Source: Flavobacterium lacus
Lineage (GTDB): Bacteria > Bacteroidota > Bacteroidia > Flavobacteriales > Flavobacteriaceae
Direction of reading: 5' to 3'
Length of the DNA stretch: 64,000 bases
NCBI RefSeq assembly: GCF_003268815.1
Contig: NZ_QLSV01000002.1
Coordinates: 248,001-312,000, forward strand
Below, piece after piece: positions 26,602 to 34,928 of the stretch. Position 1 is the first letter of the stretch. Each line of letters starts with the position of its first letter. The notes under the pieces were generated by a model, which was not told the origin of the DNA, made no database searches, and saw only the letters and a program-made list of their open reading frames with translations. The position numbers and the translations under genes were made by a program.

Positions 26602-28356
26602 TTATAGCGGAATTATCAAGAGGGTAAGCAATCCTTTTTCGGTTTTCATTGAAAAAGTTCCATTCATTTGTTCAACTCTGTTTTGGATGTTTTTCAACCC
26701 ATTTCCAAATGCATTTTCTTTACTGATTCCGGTTCCGTTATCTTGAATGGCTATTTGAAATTGTTTGGAGGAAATCAACTTCATCTTCACATCAATTTTA
26801 GTGGCTTGAGCATGTTTGAGTGAATTATTTAGCACTTCTTTTATGGCGTAGAATAAGTTCTTTCGTAAATGACCATGCATTTTTATTAATTCACTGTCTT
26901 CAACGGTAGTGCTAAAGGAGAATGCAATTGGCGTTTCTTCAAAAAGTGTTGCTCCATATAATTTTACATATTCTGAAAAGTGTTGAAGTGTATTATGTTC
27001 GGCGTTTAATGACCAAATAAAGGTATTTAACCGTTGTGAAATTTCTTTTCCGGTTAGGTTAATTTTCGAAGCCAATATTTTTTGTTTGTCAGATGTTTCA
27101 TCATTTTTTAACAACAAATCGGCGTGAATGAGAATGCTGCTTAAACCGCTTCCAATGTCGTCGTGCAAATCTTTGCTGATTTCATTTTTTTGCTGAAGTA
27201 AGGTTTTCTGTATTTTATTTTTTCTTCGGATAATGATAATCACCAAGGACAAAATAATTACTGAAAGCAGAGCGGCAATCAGTTGAAGAATAGTAAACTT
27301 TCGTTGTTTTTTTAATTCTTCTACCTGAAGTAAAAGGAGTTTATTTTCATTCTTAGAATATTGTTCGGTAATGTTTTGAATGTTCAAGTTCCCTTTTAAG
27401 CGAGTTTCCTCATTGATGCTGATTAATTTCTCCTGAACAAAAGAAAGTTTTCCGATTTGATTTGTCTTTTTAAAAACATTCAATGCAACTTTGTAAAAAT
27501 AATGTTGAAACGTAGAATTAATTATCTTTTGATTAATCAATTCCAGTCCTTTTTCAAACCATCGATTATTTTCGATTTGATTTTCTTCATAGCATTGCAT
27601 CATAAAGCCATAATTGAGCAGCACAATGTCAAAATATTCGCTTTTTTGGGCCGAAAGAATACTCTTTTGAAAATAGAAAACAGCACTATCCATTTTCTTT
27701 TCTTCCAGATAAATTTGACCAAACGTTTGTTCAACATTTGGAATTCCTCTTTTGCTATTTACTTTTTTTGCAAATTGATACGCTTTGGAATTATACCAAA
27801 CCGCCGAGTCCGATTGGTAAATTTTTAGCTTTAATTGTGCGATGTTATTGAAAATATGTTCTTCCTGAATAGTACTCCGAATAGATGATCTCGCTATATT
27901 ATCCGGTTGAAAGTCTCTGGCTTTCCAAAGCGATTTTTCAGCTTCATTGAACTGATTCATTTCCATTTGGTTAATTCCTTTAAAAAAATAACCATTGGCA
28001 ATGAGCAAATTTTCACTCAATTGTTTAGCCTTTTGAATGGCTTTTTCTGCCTCATTAATACCAAATTGAAATAATCCATCGTAATAAAAAAGTTCAGACT
28101 GTAAGCTGTGAATAAAAACAGTGGTGGTATCAGATTGTGCGGGTGAAATTAAATCTTTGGTAACGTCTAACCATTTTTGAGAAGATTGAATGTCATCGGT
28201 TTCTAAAAAATGCTCCGCCAAAAGAAATGACTTGGTCACCTTACATTCTGCTTTTGTACAGTTCTTGAATTCTTGCAGTTTAACTTTATACGATAAATCC
28301 TGAGCTTTTCCGGCAGCAAAAATCAAAAGCAAAAATATATTTAAAAAAAATTTCAT
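26602..28356 (-). CDS. TPR-containing sensor histidine kinase (NarX/LytS-type dimerisation)
   Basis: A 584-residue kinase. A signal peptide (MKFFLNIFLLLIFAAGKAQ) is followed by a periplasmic helical TPR region (about 40-340), one membrane segment (354-377), the HisKA_3 box DLHDDIGSGLSS with His398, and an HATPase domain with NSLKHAQAT and DNGTGI. It should phosphorylate the response regulator encoded 9 bases upstream on the same strand. The input signal is not evident. The pair sits directly upstream of the fibre-like operon, which is a possible target. Confidence 0.88.
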   Translation of the reverse strand: MKFFLNIFLLLIFAAGKAQDLSYKVKLQEFKNCTKAECKVTKSFLLAEHFLETDDIQSSQKWLDVTKDLISPAQSDTTTVFIHSLQSELFYYDGLFQFGINEAEKAIQKAKQLSENLLIANGYFFKGINQMEMNQFNEAEKSLWKARDFQPDNIARSSIRSTIQEEHIFNNIAQLKLKIYQSDSAVWYNSKAYQFAKKVNSKRGIPNVEQTFGQIYLEEKKMDSAVFYFQKSILSAQKSEYFDIVLLNYGFMMQCYEENQIENNRWFEKGLELINQKIINSTFQHYFYKVALNVFKKTNQIGKLSFVQEKLISINEETRLKGNLNIQNITEQYSKNENKLLLLQVEELKKQRKFTILQLIAALLSVIILSLVIIIIRRKNKIQKTLLQQKNEISKDLHDDIGSGLSSILIHADLLLKNDETSDKQKILASKINLTGKEISQRLNTFIWSLNAEHNTLQHFSEYVKLYGATLFEETPIAFSFSTTVEDSELIKMHGHLRKNLFYAIKEVLNNSLKHAQATKIDVKMKLISSKQFQIAIQDNGTGISKENAFGNGLKNIQNRVEQMNGTFSMKTEKGLLTLLIIPL

Positions 28357-28365
28357 GCTCTTTTT

Positions 28366-28992
28366 TTAGCGTTTTAGATATAAATTTACCGCCTCAACTC
28401 TTGTGTTGACATGCAATTTCTCATAAATGTTTTGGATGTGCTTTCGAACCGTTCCATTACTAATCTCCAATTGGTTGGCAACTTCTTTATTCATTTGTCC
28501 TTTGGCCAATAAATTCAAAATTTCGTTTTCTCTGGTGGTAAGTATTTCAGTTAATTTATTTTGCGATTCCATTTTAGAAAAACTCGCCACCACTTTTCGG
28601 GCAATGCTGCTACTCATCGGACTTCCGCCTTCAAACAATTCATCTAATGCTCCAATGATTTTTGCAGGCCCTTCGGTTTTAAGAATATAACCACTGGCTC
28701 CGGCTTCTAAACTCTGGAAAATTTTATCATCATCTTCATAGGAAGTACACATTAGAACAAATACTAGCGGACAAGAAGTCTTGAGTTTATTCACACAACA
28801 AATGCCACTTTCGCCTGGTAGATTGATATCCATCAAAACCGCATCAACATCCAAAGCAGGTAATTCTTTTAAAGCCAATTCGGCATTTTCAAAACTTCCT
28901 GCCAGCTCATACTGATCCGTAAATTGAATCATCATGCCCAATGCCTCTCGCAAATCGCGGTCGTCTTCCACAATACCAATTCGTTTTTTCAT
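28366..28992 (-). CDS. NarL/FixJ family response regulator
   Basis: A 208-residue regulator. The receiver domain has EDD near residues 9-11, the phospho-acceptor Asp55 in LMDINLPGESG and a conserved Lys near 104. The C-terminal LuxR-type helix-turn-helix is LTTRENEILNLLAKGQMNKEVANQL to the end. An in-frame ATG seven codons upstream is possible; MKKRIGIVEDD is the normal start of the family. First gene of the two-component operon. Confidence 0.9.
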   Translation of the reverse strand: MKKRIGIVEDDRDLREALGMMIQFTDQYELAGSFENAELALKELPALDVDAVLMDINLPGESGICCVNKLKTSCPLVFVLMCTSYEDDDKIFQSLEAGASGYILKTEGPAKIIGALDELFEGGSPMSSSIARKVVASFSKMESQNKLTEILTTRENEILNLLAKGQMNKEVANQLEISNGTVRKHIQNIYEKLHVNTRVEAVNLYLKR

Positions 28993-29059
28993 GCGTAAAG
29001 AATTACTATGCAATATTAAAAATAGTAAAACTTTTTTGAAATACGTAAATGAGCGTAGA

Positions 29060-29096
29060 AAAAAAACCCCTTCCGCAAACCACTAATCGAAAGGGG
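29060..29096 (-). terminator. Terminator of the ELWKTNG-repeat gene
   Basis: CCCCTT (29067-29072) pairs with AAGGGG (29091-29096), flanked on the minus strand by a T run. Sequence from 29066 to 29130 resembles 22262-22325. Confidence 0.7.
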
Positions 29097-29150
29097 ATCA
29101 ACTACTAACTAAATTTCCAAATTTGAAAGTAGATGAAAAATGATTGTATT

Positions 29151-30722
29151 TTACTTTTTTATAATTTTATTGTTACTTATCAAGTTGTTTTCAGAATCCA
29201 CGATTTTAAGCACGTACATTCCATTAGTAAGGTTTGAAATGTCAATCTTTTTTTGATTTGAAAAGTGTGCTATTTTTTTTCCATATACATCATATAGTTC
29301 AACTTCAAAATTGTTGGAATCTTCTATTTGAATAGTGATAATTCCATGGGTTGGATTAGGATAAATAGATGTTACTTTTTTATTTCCATCAACAGTTGAC
29401 AAAGATTGATCAGCTATTCTGTAGAATTTTGTTCCTCCTAAAAAACCGTTATCCGTTGCATTAAAATAAATATAACCATTCATTTCAAAAAAACCGCTTG
29501 GTTCGGAGCTTATTGTTCCTGGAGCAATGTCTGCAATTAGTGAATAAGTATCATTTACTGTATTTAATTTCCATAACTCTTGTCCGGTTGAAGGTTGAAA
29601 ATAACTAAAATAAATGTTACTGTTACTTTCAAACAAATCATAAACATTTAAATAACTGCCGGTTAAATTAGTTACTTTAGTTGTCCCAATTTCTGAGCCA
29701 TCTGACTTCCAAATTTGAGCACTTCCTGTATTTTCAGTGTCACTTTGTACAAAGTAAAGTAAGTCGTTTACTGCCGTTAGACTGAACGGTCCTCCATTAG
29801 TATTATTACCGGGTGTGATGTTTTTTACCATCATAGTTCCTGCGGAAGTTCCGTTTGTTTTCCATAACTCAATTCCATTGAGAGCATTTCTGGCAGAAAA
29901 GAAAATCATATCGTTCACCGCCGTGAAATAACGAGGCCCTGAAAAACTTGTAAATGGGTTGTCGTTAACACTGTAGATGTCAAGAATTAATTCTGTTCCG
30001 GTTGCCGAACCGTTTGTTTTCCATAATTCTCCACCCGTTTCAATTGAATATCCATCAAAATAGATGGTTCCGTCGATGTTCTTGGGTAAACGCATTTGTG
30101 CAATTTCTAACGAACCCGTACCTGTGTTTATATCAATAACAAACTGTGGAACCACTCCGTTTGACCTCCATATTCCCCATGTATTATTACTATTTCGTCT
30201 AGCATTGAATAACACTTCACTATCATTCAACTTTGTTATTCCTGAAATAGCGGTAAAAAAAATATCAGGAGTATTGTTTACCAATGATTCACTGTTTGGT
30301 GTACCTAACATTTTCCATAAATTTCCTCCCGATTTAAAAAATATGAATTGACCTACCTCTACAAATTCTGAAGGATTTGTAATTTGATTATTATTGACCA
30401 TTAAAAATGTACCGCTTGTGGTACCATCCGTTTGCCAAATTTGGTGTTGATTGGCTACAAAATAGACCTTATTCCCAATTACGGTGCCTATTTCGGGATT
30501 ACTACTTTGTGACCCTACAAAAATATCTTTCAATAATTGAGCATTTCCTGCGGTACCATTTGAAACCCATAATTCGTTGCCAAACTCAGGAGAATTCCGT
30601 GCAAAAATAATTTTACTATTCACCATTTTTGAACCGTAAATCGGAAAGTTTTCAACCACTTCTACTTGCCCAAAATTTTGTAGTGTAAATAACAATACTA
30701 AGAAAGATGTAATTTTTTTCAT
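29151..30722 (-). CDS. T9SS-exported protein with ELWKTNG repeats
   Basis: A 523-residue protein with signal peptide (SFLVLLFTLQNFGQ). The body contains repeated units of the form GxELWKTNGTxxGTxxxxDI (about every 50 residues), which suggest a beta-propeller. The last 75 residues are a type A T9SS sorting domain (YPNPTHGIITIQ, then YDVYGKKI, ISNLTNGMYVLKI and the basic end NKIIKK), so it is exported by the type IX system and held at or released from the surface. It has its own copy of the TGTTTAC-N16-CACTAAT motif 22 bases upstream, linking it to the sigma-factor regulon. Confidence 0.82.
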   Translation of the reverse strand: MKKITSFLVLLFTLQNFGQVEVVENFPIYGSKMVNSKIIFARNSPEFGNELWVSNGTAGNAQLLKDIFVGSQSSNPEIGTVIGNKVYFVANQHQIWQTDGTTSGTFLMVNNNQITNPSEFVEVGQFIFFKSGGNLWKMLGTPNSESLVNNTPDIFFTAISGITKLNDSEVLFNARRNSNNTWGIWRSNGVVPQFVIDINTGTGSLEIAQMRLPKNIDGTIYFDGYSIETGGELWKTNGSATGTELILDIYSVNDNPFTSFSGPRYFTAVNDMIFFSARNALNGIELWKTNGTSAGTMMVKNITPGNNTNGGPFSLTAVNDLLYFVQSDTENTGSAQIWKSDGSEIGTTKVTNLTGSYLNVYDLFESNSNIYFSYFQPSTGQELWKLNTVNDTYSLIADIAPGTISSEPSGFFEMNGYIYFNATDNGFLGGTKFYRIADQSLSTVDGNKKVTSIYPNPTHGIITIQIEDSNNFEVELYDVYGKKIAHFSNQKKIDISNLTNGMYVLKIVDSENNLISNNKIIKK

Positions 30723-30744
30723 GATAATCCTATTTTAATTTCTC

Positions 30745-30774
30745 ATTAGTGTCACATCTTCCAAAAAGTAAACA
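30745..30774 (-). promoter_or_regulatory. Candidate ECF-sigma promoter of the ELWKTNG gene
   Basis: On the minus strand: TGTTTAC (30774-30768), 16 bases, CACTAAT (30751-30745). The ATG lies 22 bases downstream of the -10-like block. The same bipartite motif and exact spacing precede three other units in this region. Confidence 0.7.
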
Positions 30775-30781
30775 TCAAAAA

Positions 30782-30809
30782 AAATCCACTTAAAAAAATA
30801 AGTGGATTT
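30782..30809 (-). terminator. Terminator of the seven-gene envelope operon
   Basis: AAATCCACTTA (30782-30792) pairs with TAAGTGGATTT (30799-30809), followed on the minus strand by a T run. It abuts the next ECF-type promoter. Confidence 0.85.
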
Positions 30810-30816
30810 AACGAAT

Positions 30817-31305
30817 TTAGATTTTCAAATACATCCGTGCAGAGGCAATTTCACCTTTCACGCCAACAGGTTTTGCTTCTAACAAAATTTCATAATTTCC
30901 TTTAGGAATCTCAGAAATTCTATCTTCTGAATTGGTTTGTAAATTGGAAAGAATCGAAATAAAATCAAACGTTTCCACCGGCATGAACATATCTCCCGGG
31001 AAAAACGGAATAGGATTTCGCTTGGTGGTTCCAATAATTTTTCCTTCTTTTTTTACAGTAGTTGTAAAAATAAATTGAACTACCATTTTTTTATCGCTGT
31101 TTACAGGAATAGAATTTCCTGTAAACGCAAATTGAATTGGGTATTTATTTTCTCTAAAATCGGCATATAAGTTAACGGCTTTATTGCTTTGAACGGTTAA
31201 CTCCAATTTAGATTGTTCTTTTATTTTTAGTTCGCCTTGCACTAATTGTGCAAAAGAAATTGAGGTAAAACAGCATACAATTGCTGTTACAATAATTTTT
31301 CTCAT
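30817..31305 (-). CDS. Secreted hypothetical protein (operon gene 7)
   Basis: A 162-residue exported protein (signal peptide ending TSISFAQ). The mature part is beta-rich, with a segment like those in small structural envelope proteins (VQFIFTTTVKKEGKIIGTTKR). No family recognised. It is the last gene of the operon that begins with the OmpA-family gene, 10 bases after its neighbour and just before the terminator. Confidence 0.6.
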   Translation of the reverse strand: MRKIIVTAIVCCFTSISFAQLVQGELKIKEQSKLELTVQSNKAVNLYADFRENKYPIQFAFTGNSIPVNSDKKMVVQFIFTTTVKKEGKIIGTTKRNPIPFFPGDMFMPVETFDFISILSNLQTNSEDRISEIPKGNYEILLEAKPVGVKGEIASARMYLKI

Positions 31306-31315
31306 TGTTTCAATT

Positions 31316-31705
31316 TTAAGGGTTTTTTACTGTTTCAAAATATTCTTCCAACACTTTAGTAGGGCGTTTATCAAAGTACACATACGTTGCTTTAATATAG
31401 CCCAAATAATTATTGGTTTGACGGTGGTGGGTATAACTTATTTCAAAAGTGCGTTTGGCTACTTTATCCGTGCTGGCCACCGTCATTTGATATTTGGTTC
31501 TTCCGTCACCATTAAAGGTTTGTTGAGCAGTTTTATTGAATACGTACAATGGCTTTACATCACCTCCCACCTTACTAAAAATAGTGGTTTTTGTCCCCCA
31601 AACAACTTCAAATTTGGGCATATTAGAGGTAGGATCGGTATTCCAAAACTTAATTTGAGCCTGCGTTGTTAATCCAAGTAAAAGGAAAAATATAAGATAT
31701 CTCAT
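31316..31705 (-). CDS. Secreted hypothetical protein (operon gene 6)
   Basis: A 129-residue exported protein; signal peptide MRYLIFFLLLGLTTQAQ. The mature domain is beta-rich and basic. No family recognised. It starts 6 bases after the preceding gene, so translation is likely coupled. Confidence 0.6.
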   Translation of the reverse strand: MRYLIFFLLLGLTTQAQIKFWNTDPTSNMPKFEVVWGTKTTIFSKVGGDVKPLYVFNKTAQQTFNGDGRTKYQMTVASTDKVAKRTFEISYTHHRQTNNYLGYIKATYVYFDKRPTKVLEEYFETVKNP

Positions 31706-31711
31706 TTCTGC

Positions 31712-32329
31712 TTAATTTACCGGGACAATACTGTAGACAATTCCAAGGTTATACTTTGCTTTATTAAATCGCATATAGCCGGGTCGAGTAGGAATGTTAC
31801 TTGTTCTTTTCGCTTGTTCCAAAGTAACAGGAGGAACTTTAGCATCTTTTAAAAACACGATAGCTTCTTGTTTACCTACGATTTCATCTTTCGCCGGTTT
31901 ATATACTTTTAATTCGTAAACAATTTTGAAGTAGGCATTGTCCTCCAATTCTTTCATTGTTTTATAACCGTATTTTGACGGTTCAAATTGAAAACGAACT
32001 TTGGTATTCATTAACGATTTGATGTTTCCGTTGCTCACTTTCATTCCGCTTTTTCTTGGCACTTCAAAAACGCGTCCGTAATCACCAATGTATTTGAATC
32101 CTGTGGGTTGAATTTGATCTTCGTTGCCTGTCGTTTTATTTTTCACAAACAAACGACACCAACCAATTCCGTGAACACTTTCGGTGCCAATATTTATATT
32201 TTGATTGACTGTGTGTGCTGCAAACCAATCGAATTTGAAATCATATTTTACCAATTGAGGTAAGGATTGAGCAAAAGAAGTTGAAATAGAAACTACTAAA
32301 AGTAGTATTGACAATTGAATTGTTTTCAT
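31712..32329 (-). CDS. Secreted hypothetical protein (operon gene 5)
   Basis: A 205-residue exported protein with signal peptide ending STSFAQ. The mature part is rich in Lys, Tyr and Phe, with a conserved-looking GTESVHGIGWCRLFVKN segment. No family recognised. Two bases separate it from the preceding lipoprotein gene. Confidence 0.6.
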   Translation of the reverse strand: MKTIQLSILLLVVSISTSFAQSLPQLVKYDFKFDWFAAHTVNQNINIGTESVHGIGWCRLFVKNKTTGNEDQIQPTGFKYIGDYGRVFEVPRKSGMKVSNGNIKSLMNTKVRFQFEPSKYGYKTMKELEDNAYFKIVYELKVYKPAKDEIVGKQEAIVFLKDAKVPPVTLEQAKRTSNIPTRPGYMRFNKAKYNLGIVYSIVPVN

Positions 32330-32331
32330 GT

Positions 32332-33072
32332 TTATTTTAATTTTTGATTAATAATTTTTTGTGCTAAAGCGATGGCTTTTTTATCGTTGAACGAAACGTC
32401 CTCCGAAAGATTGATCAAGAGCGAAAAAGACAAACCTTTGTAAAAAACTTTTAGTTCACGTGTAGGAACTCCGGCAAATTTTTGATTGACAAAAACAGCA
32501 TATTCGCCTACATTAGGCACCTCTTCTACACTAAAGTTTTTCATGGCATTTTTAGCTAGTGATTTTGCCATGTCGGTTTGTTCTTGGGTTGCTTTTCCGT
32601 CAGCATTCATTTCTGCGGTTTTTTCATCGATACCTTGATTGGAAGCTTCGATTTCAGCTTCGGTTAGATTGTGGTACTTCTTTTTGAATCCGTCTAAAGT
32701 GATGTTTTCCACCCAACTCAACGTTACCTCATCATTTACCGGTACATCCATTTTTCTCCCCATCATTTCAATTTGTTGGGTTCTGTTTGTTTTGTCCCAA
32801 AAGTAAGAAACGGAAATTTTGTTAGACTTTTTTTCGATTTCAGAATTTGGACTTTTTTTGGCTTCCGAAACTGGATAACCACTTGTTTCGGCAGCCATCT
32901 CAAGGGTTAGCAATTCGTCTAGTTTGCCTTTGAAATCTTCTGCGATTAGTACGTTCTCTTCTATGACTTGACTGAGTTCTGTTTCCATGGAGGAATTGTT
33001 TTCTTTTTTATCTCCTTCGCAGCTAAATGCAAATAGGAAAATACTAACTAAGACTATGACCGTTGTTTTCAT
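32332..33072 (-). CDS. Hypothetical lipoprotein (operon gene 4)
   Basis: A 246-residue lipoprotein; the signal peptide ends in a lipobox-like FAFSC, followed by an acidic/Ser-rich spacer. The mature part is acidic and mostly helical, then beta-rich near the C terminus. No family recognised. Separated by two bases from each neighbour, a sign of tight co-translation. Confidence 0.62.
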   Translation of the reverse strand: MKTTVIVLVSIFLFAFSCEGDKKENNSSMETELSQVIEENVLIAEDFKGKLDELLTLEMAAETSGYPVSEAKKSPNSEIEKKSNKISVSYFWDKTNRTQQIEMMGRKMDVPVNDEVTLSWVENITLDGFKKKYHNLTEAEIEASNQGIDEKTAEMNADGKATQEQTDMAKSLAKNAMKNFSVEEVPNVGEYAVFVNQKFAGVPTRELKVFYKGLSFSLLINLSEDVSFNDKKAIALAQKIINQKLK

Positions 33073-33074
33073 AA

Positions 33075-34268
33075 CTATGATTTCGCGATTTTAAATGTAA
33101 AAGACCCTATGCCAGACGTAAAAATATTTCCATCTGCCGAAAAAGGGATTGTGATATTTTTATTAATACCTACGGTATCTAATCTGTAAATCTCTTTTCT
33201 CATTCCATAATCTATGTTTGTGCCCGTTCTCTTATTTTTTGCATGGACATATACCTCCAATTCAAATTTTATAGCTGGATTATTTAGATCGGCATTTGGA
33301 ATAATAAATTCTCTAAAAAATTCTGGACTATGAGAAAAGTTGTGGTTTTTTGAAGTAATTATTTTTGACCCATTTTCAGTTTGATTATAAACATCGGAAG
33401 ATTTATTTCCGAAATTTTGCACTTGTTGTCTTCCGGCGGCTGAAACTTTAAATAGCTTAAATCCCCAAAAACCATAAATATTATCATTTGATGCTTGAAT
33501 ATTTATTGCTGCAACTGTGAATTTTGTTGAGCCAGAAGCAGTATTTGTTGAAGGTACCGTTACTTTTGGCAGTTCTTTATTGTTTTTTATATGTTTATCT
33601 CCATTCCACACTCCATCAGTCATTGAAGTATTCCAACCCCATTTCCCTTTAAAACTATTGCCTTCAAAATTAAATTCAAAATGGCCTGTTTTTTTGGTAT
33701 TGTTATTATAGAATGTTCCCTTTAATTTTCTGGTTTGTGGAGTATAAGTAGCATTAACAGTACCAATTCCTTTGTATGTTCCGGTCACTTTATTGCCAAC
33801 TTGTTGCAAGATGAGATTGCCATCGGTGGTGTTCCATTTTCCACTCCAAACGTTGGTTACATTTTTGATTACCTCTTTTCCGGCTGTTTTGTTTGTCGCT
33901 TTCCAAATAAAATCAGGATTAGTAGAATATTTGTTATCCGTTCCATATCCCCAATTTCCATTAAAAGAGGTTATTCCGCTATCAAAAAAATGTTGTTTTC
34001 CACTGGGTGAAAAGAATATAAATTTCCCTTCGGCAGCACCGTTATGAAAATTACCGGTGATTTCTTTTCCGTTGTTGGCTGTGCTTCCGGTAATGGTTCC
34101 GTTATCTTTATAATCACCGTAAACTATTCCGCCATTTGGATATTCATTTCCAACTTCAAAAGTGAGATTGATGGTTCCAAAATTTGTACTGTAAACTCCA
34201 TCAGACATTGACTGTGCACTATTTTGTAAACCAATAAATAGTAGTAATAATGTGATAATTTTTTTCAT
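33075..34268 (-). CDS. Secreted hypothetical protein with repeated GKW/GNW units (operon gene 3)
   Basis: A 397-residue exported protein (signal peptide ending GLQNSAQ). The N-terminal 220 residues contain beta-rich units with recurring Gly-Asn-Trp or Gly-Lys-Trp (GNWGYG, SGKWNTTDGN, FKGKWGWN), resembling MORN/lipocalin-like sheets. The C-terminal 140 residues are a separate beta-domain. No family recognised. Nineteen bases after the preceding gene, the largest spacing within the operon. Confidence 0.6.
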   Translation of the reverse strand: MKKIITLLLLFIGLQNSAQSMSDGVYSTNFGTINLTFEVGNEYPNGGIVYGDYKDNGTITGSTANNGKEITGNFHNGAAEGKFIFFSPSGKQHFFDSGITSFNGNWGYGTDNKYSTNPDFIWKATNKTAGKEVIKNVTNVWSGKWNTTDGNLILQQVGNKVTGTYKGIGTVNATYTPQTRKLKGTFYNNNTKKTGHFEFNFEGNSFKGKWGWNTSMTDGVWNGDKHIKNNKELPKVTVPSTNTASGSTKFTVAAINIQASNDNIYGFWGFKLFKVSAAGRQQVQNFGNKSSDVYNQTENGSKIITSKNHNFSHSPEFFREFIIPNADLNNPAIKFELEVYVHAKNKRTGTNIDYGMRKEIYRLDTVGINKNITIPFSADGNIFTSGIGSFTFKIAKS

Positions 34269-34287
34269 TGTTTTAATTAATTTTATA

Positions 34288-34926
34288 TTATTTTAAAATT
34301 TTGTTTTTATCGATTCCGTAACTCAAAATGATTGGATTACTGATTTTTCCGTCTCCAGAAATAGGCTTCCAATTTCTTGGACTTTCTACATCGGAAGCAT
34401 CACCTCCTTTTCCTTTTATCGTAAACTCGATGTTTTTTGAAGAAAGTTGAGAAATCGTAATTTGTCCTTCAAACGGCATCTCAGAAGTGTCCAATACATT
34501 TGGATTGGTGTTCATAAAGAGAATTGTGGCGGATGGGTTAACACCATCGTACTCATTGCTCATGGAAAAATTTCCTGTCAATGGCAATGAAAAATTTTCT
34601 GGAATGTGATTTATTGTTATCATAAATGATTTTCCGTTTTCACCAATTAACTGCAAGGCAATAGCTAAACCGTTGTTGTCTTTATTGAAAATCGCTGTGG
34701 CTTGTAACTTTTCATCAGATTTTAAATAAACTTTATCAGCAACTTTATAATTAACAAATGCACCATTGTTTTCGATATCGGCTGCATCAGGCAAATCAAC
34801 TTGCGTTCCGGTTTTACTTTCAATTGCTTTTTCCATCGAATTGGTTAGAGCATCTTGAGTACTTTCTTTCAATTTATTGCAGGAGATTAAACTCAATACA
34901 ACTATAGAAAAGCAAAATTTTTTCAT
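34288..34926 (-). CDS. Hypothetical lipoprotein (operon gene 2)
   Basis: A 212-residue lipoprotein; the signal peptide MKKFCFSIVVLSLISC ends in a lipobox. A short helical stretch (about 20-45) precedes a beta-rich domain. No family recognised. Two bases after the OmpA-family gene, so the products probably work together at the envelope. Confidence 0.62.
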   Translation of the reverse strand: MKKFCFSIVVLSLISCNKLKESTQDALTNSMEKAIESKTGTQVDLPDAADIENNGAFVNYKVADKVYLKSDEKLQATAIFNKDNNGLAIALQLIGENGKSFMITINHIPENFSLPLTGNFSMSNEYDGVNPSATILFMNTNPNVLDTSEMPFEGQITISQLSSKNIEFTIKGKGGDASDVESPRNWKPISGDGKISNPIILSYGIDKNKILK

Positions 34927-34928
34927 CT

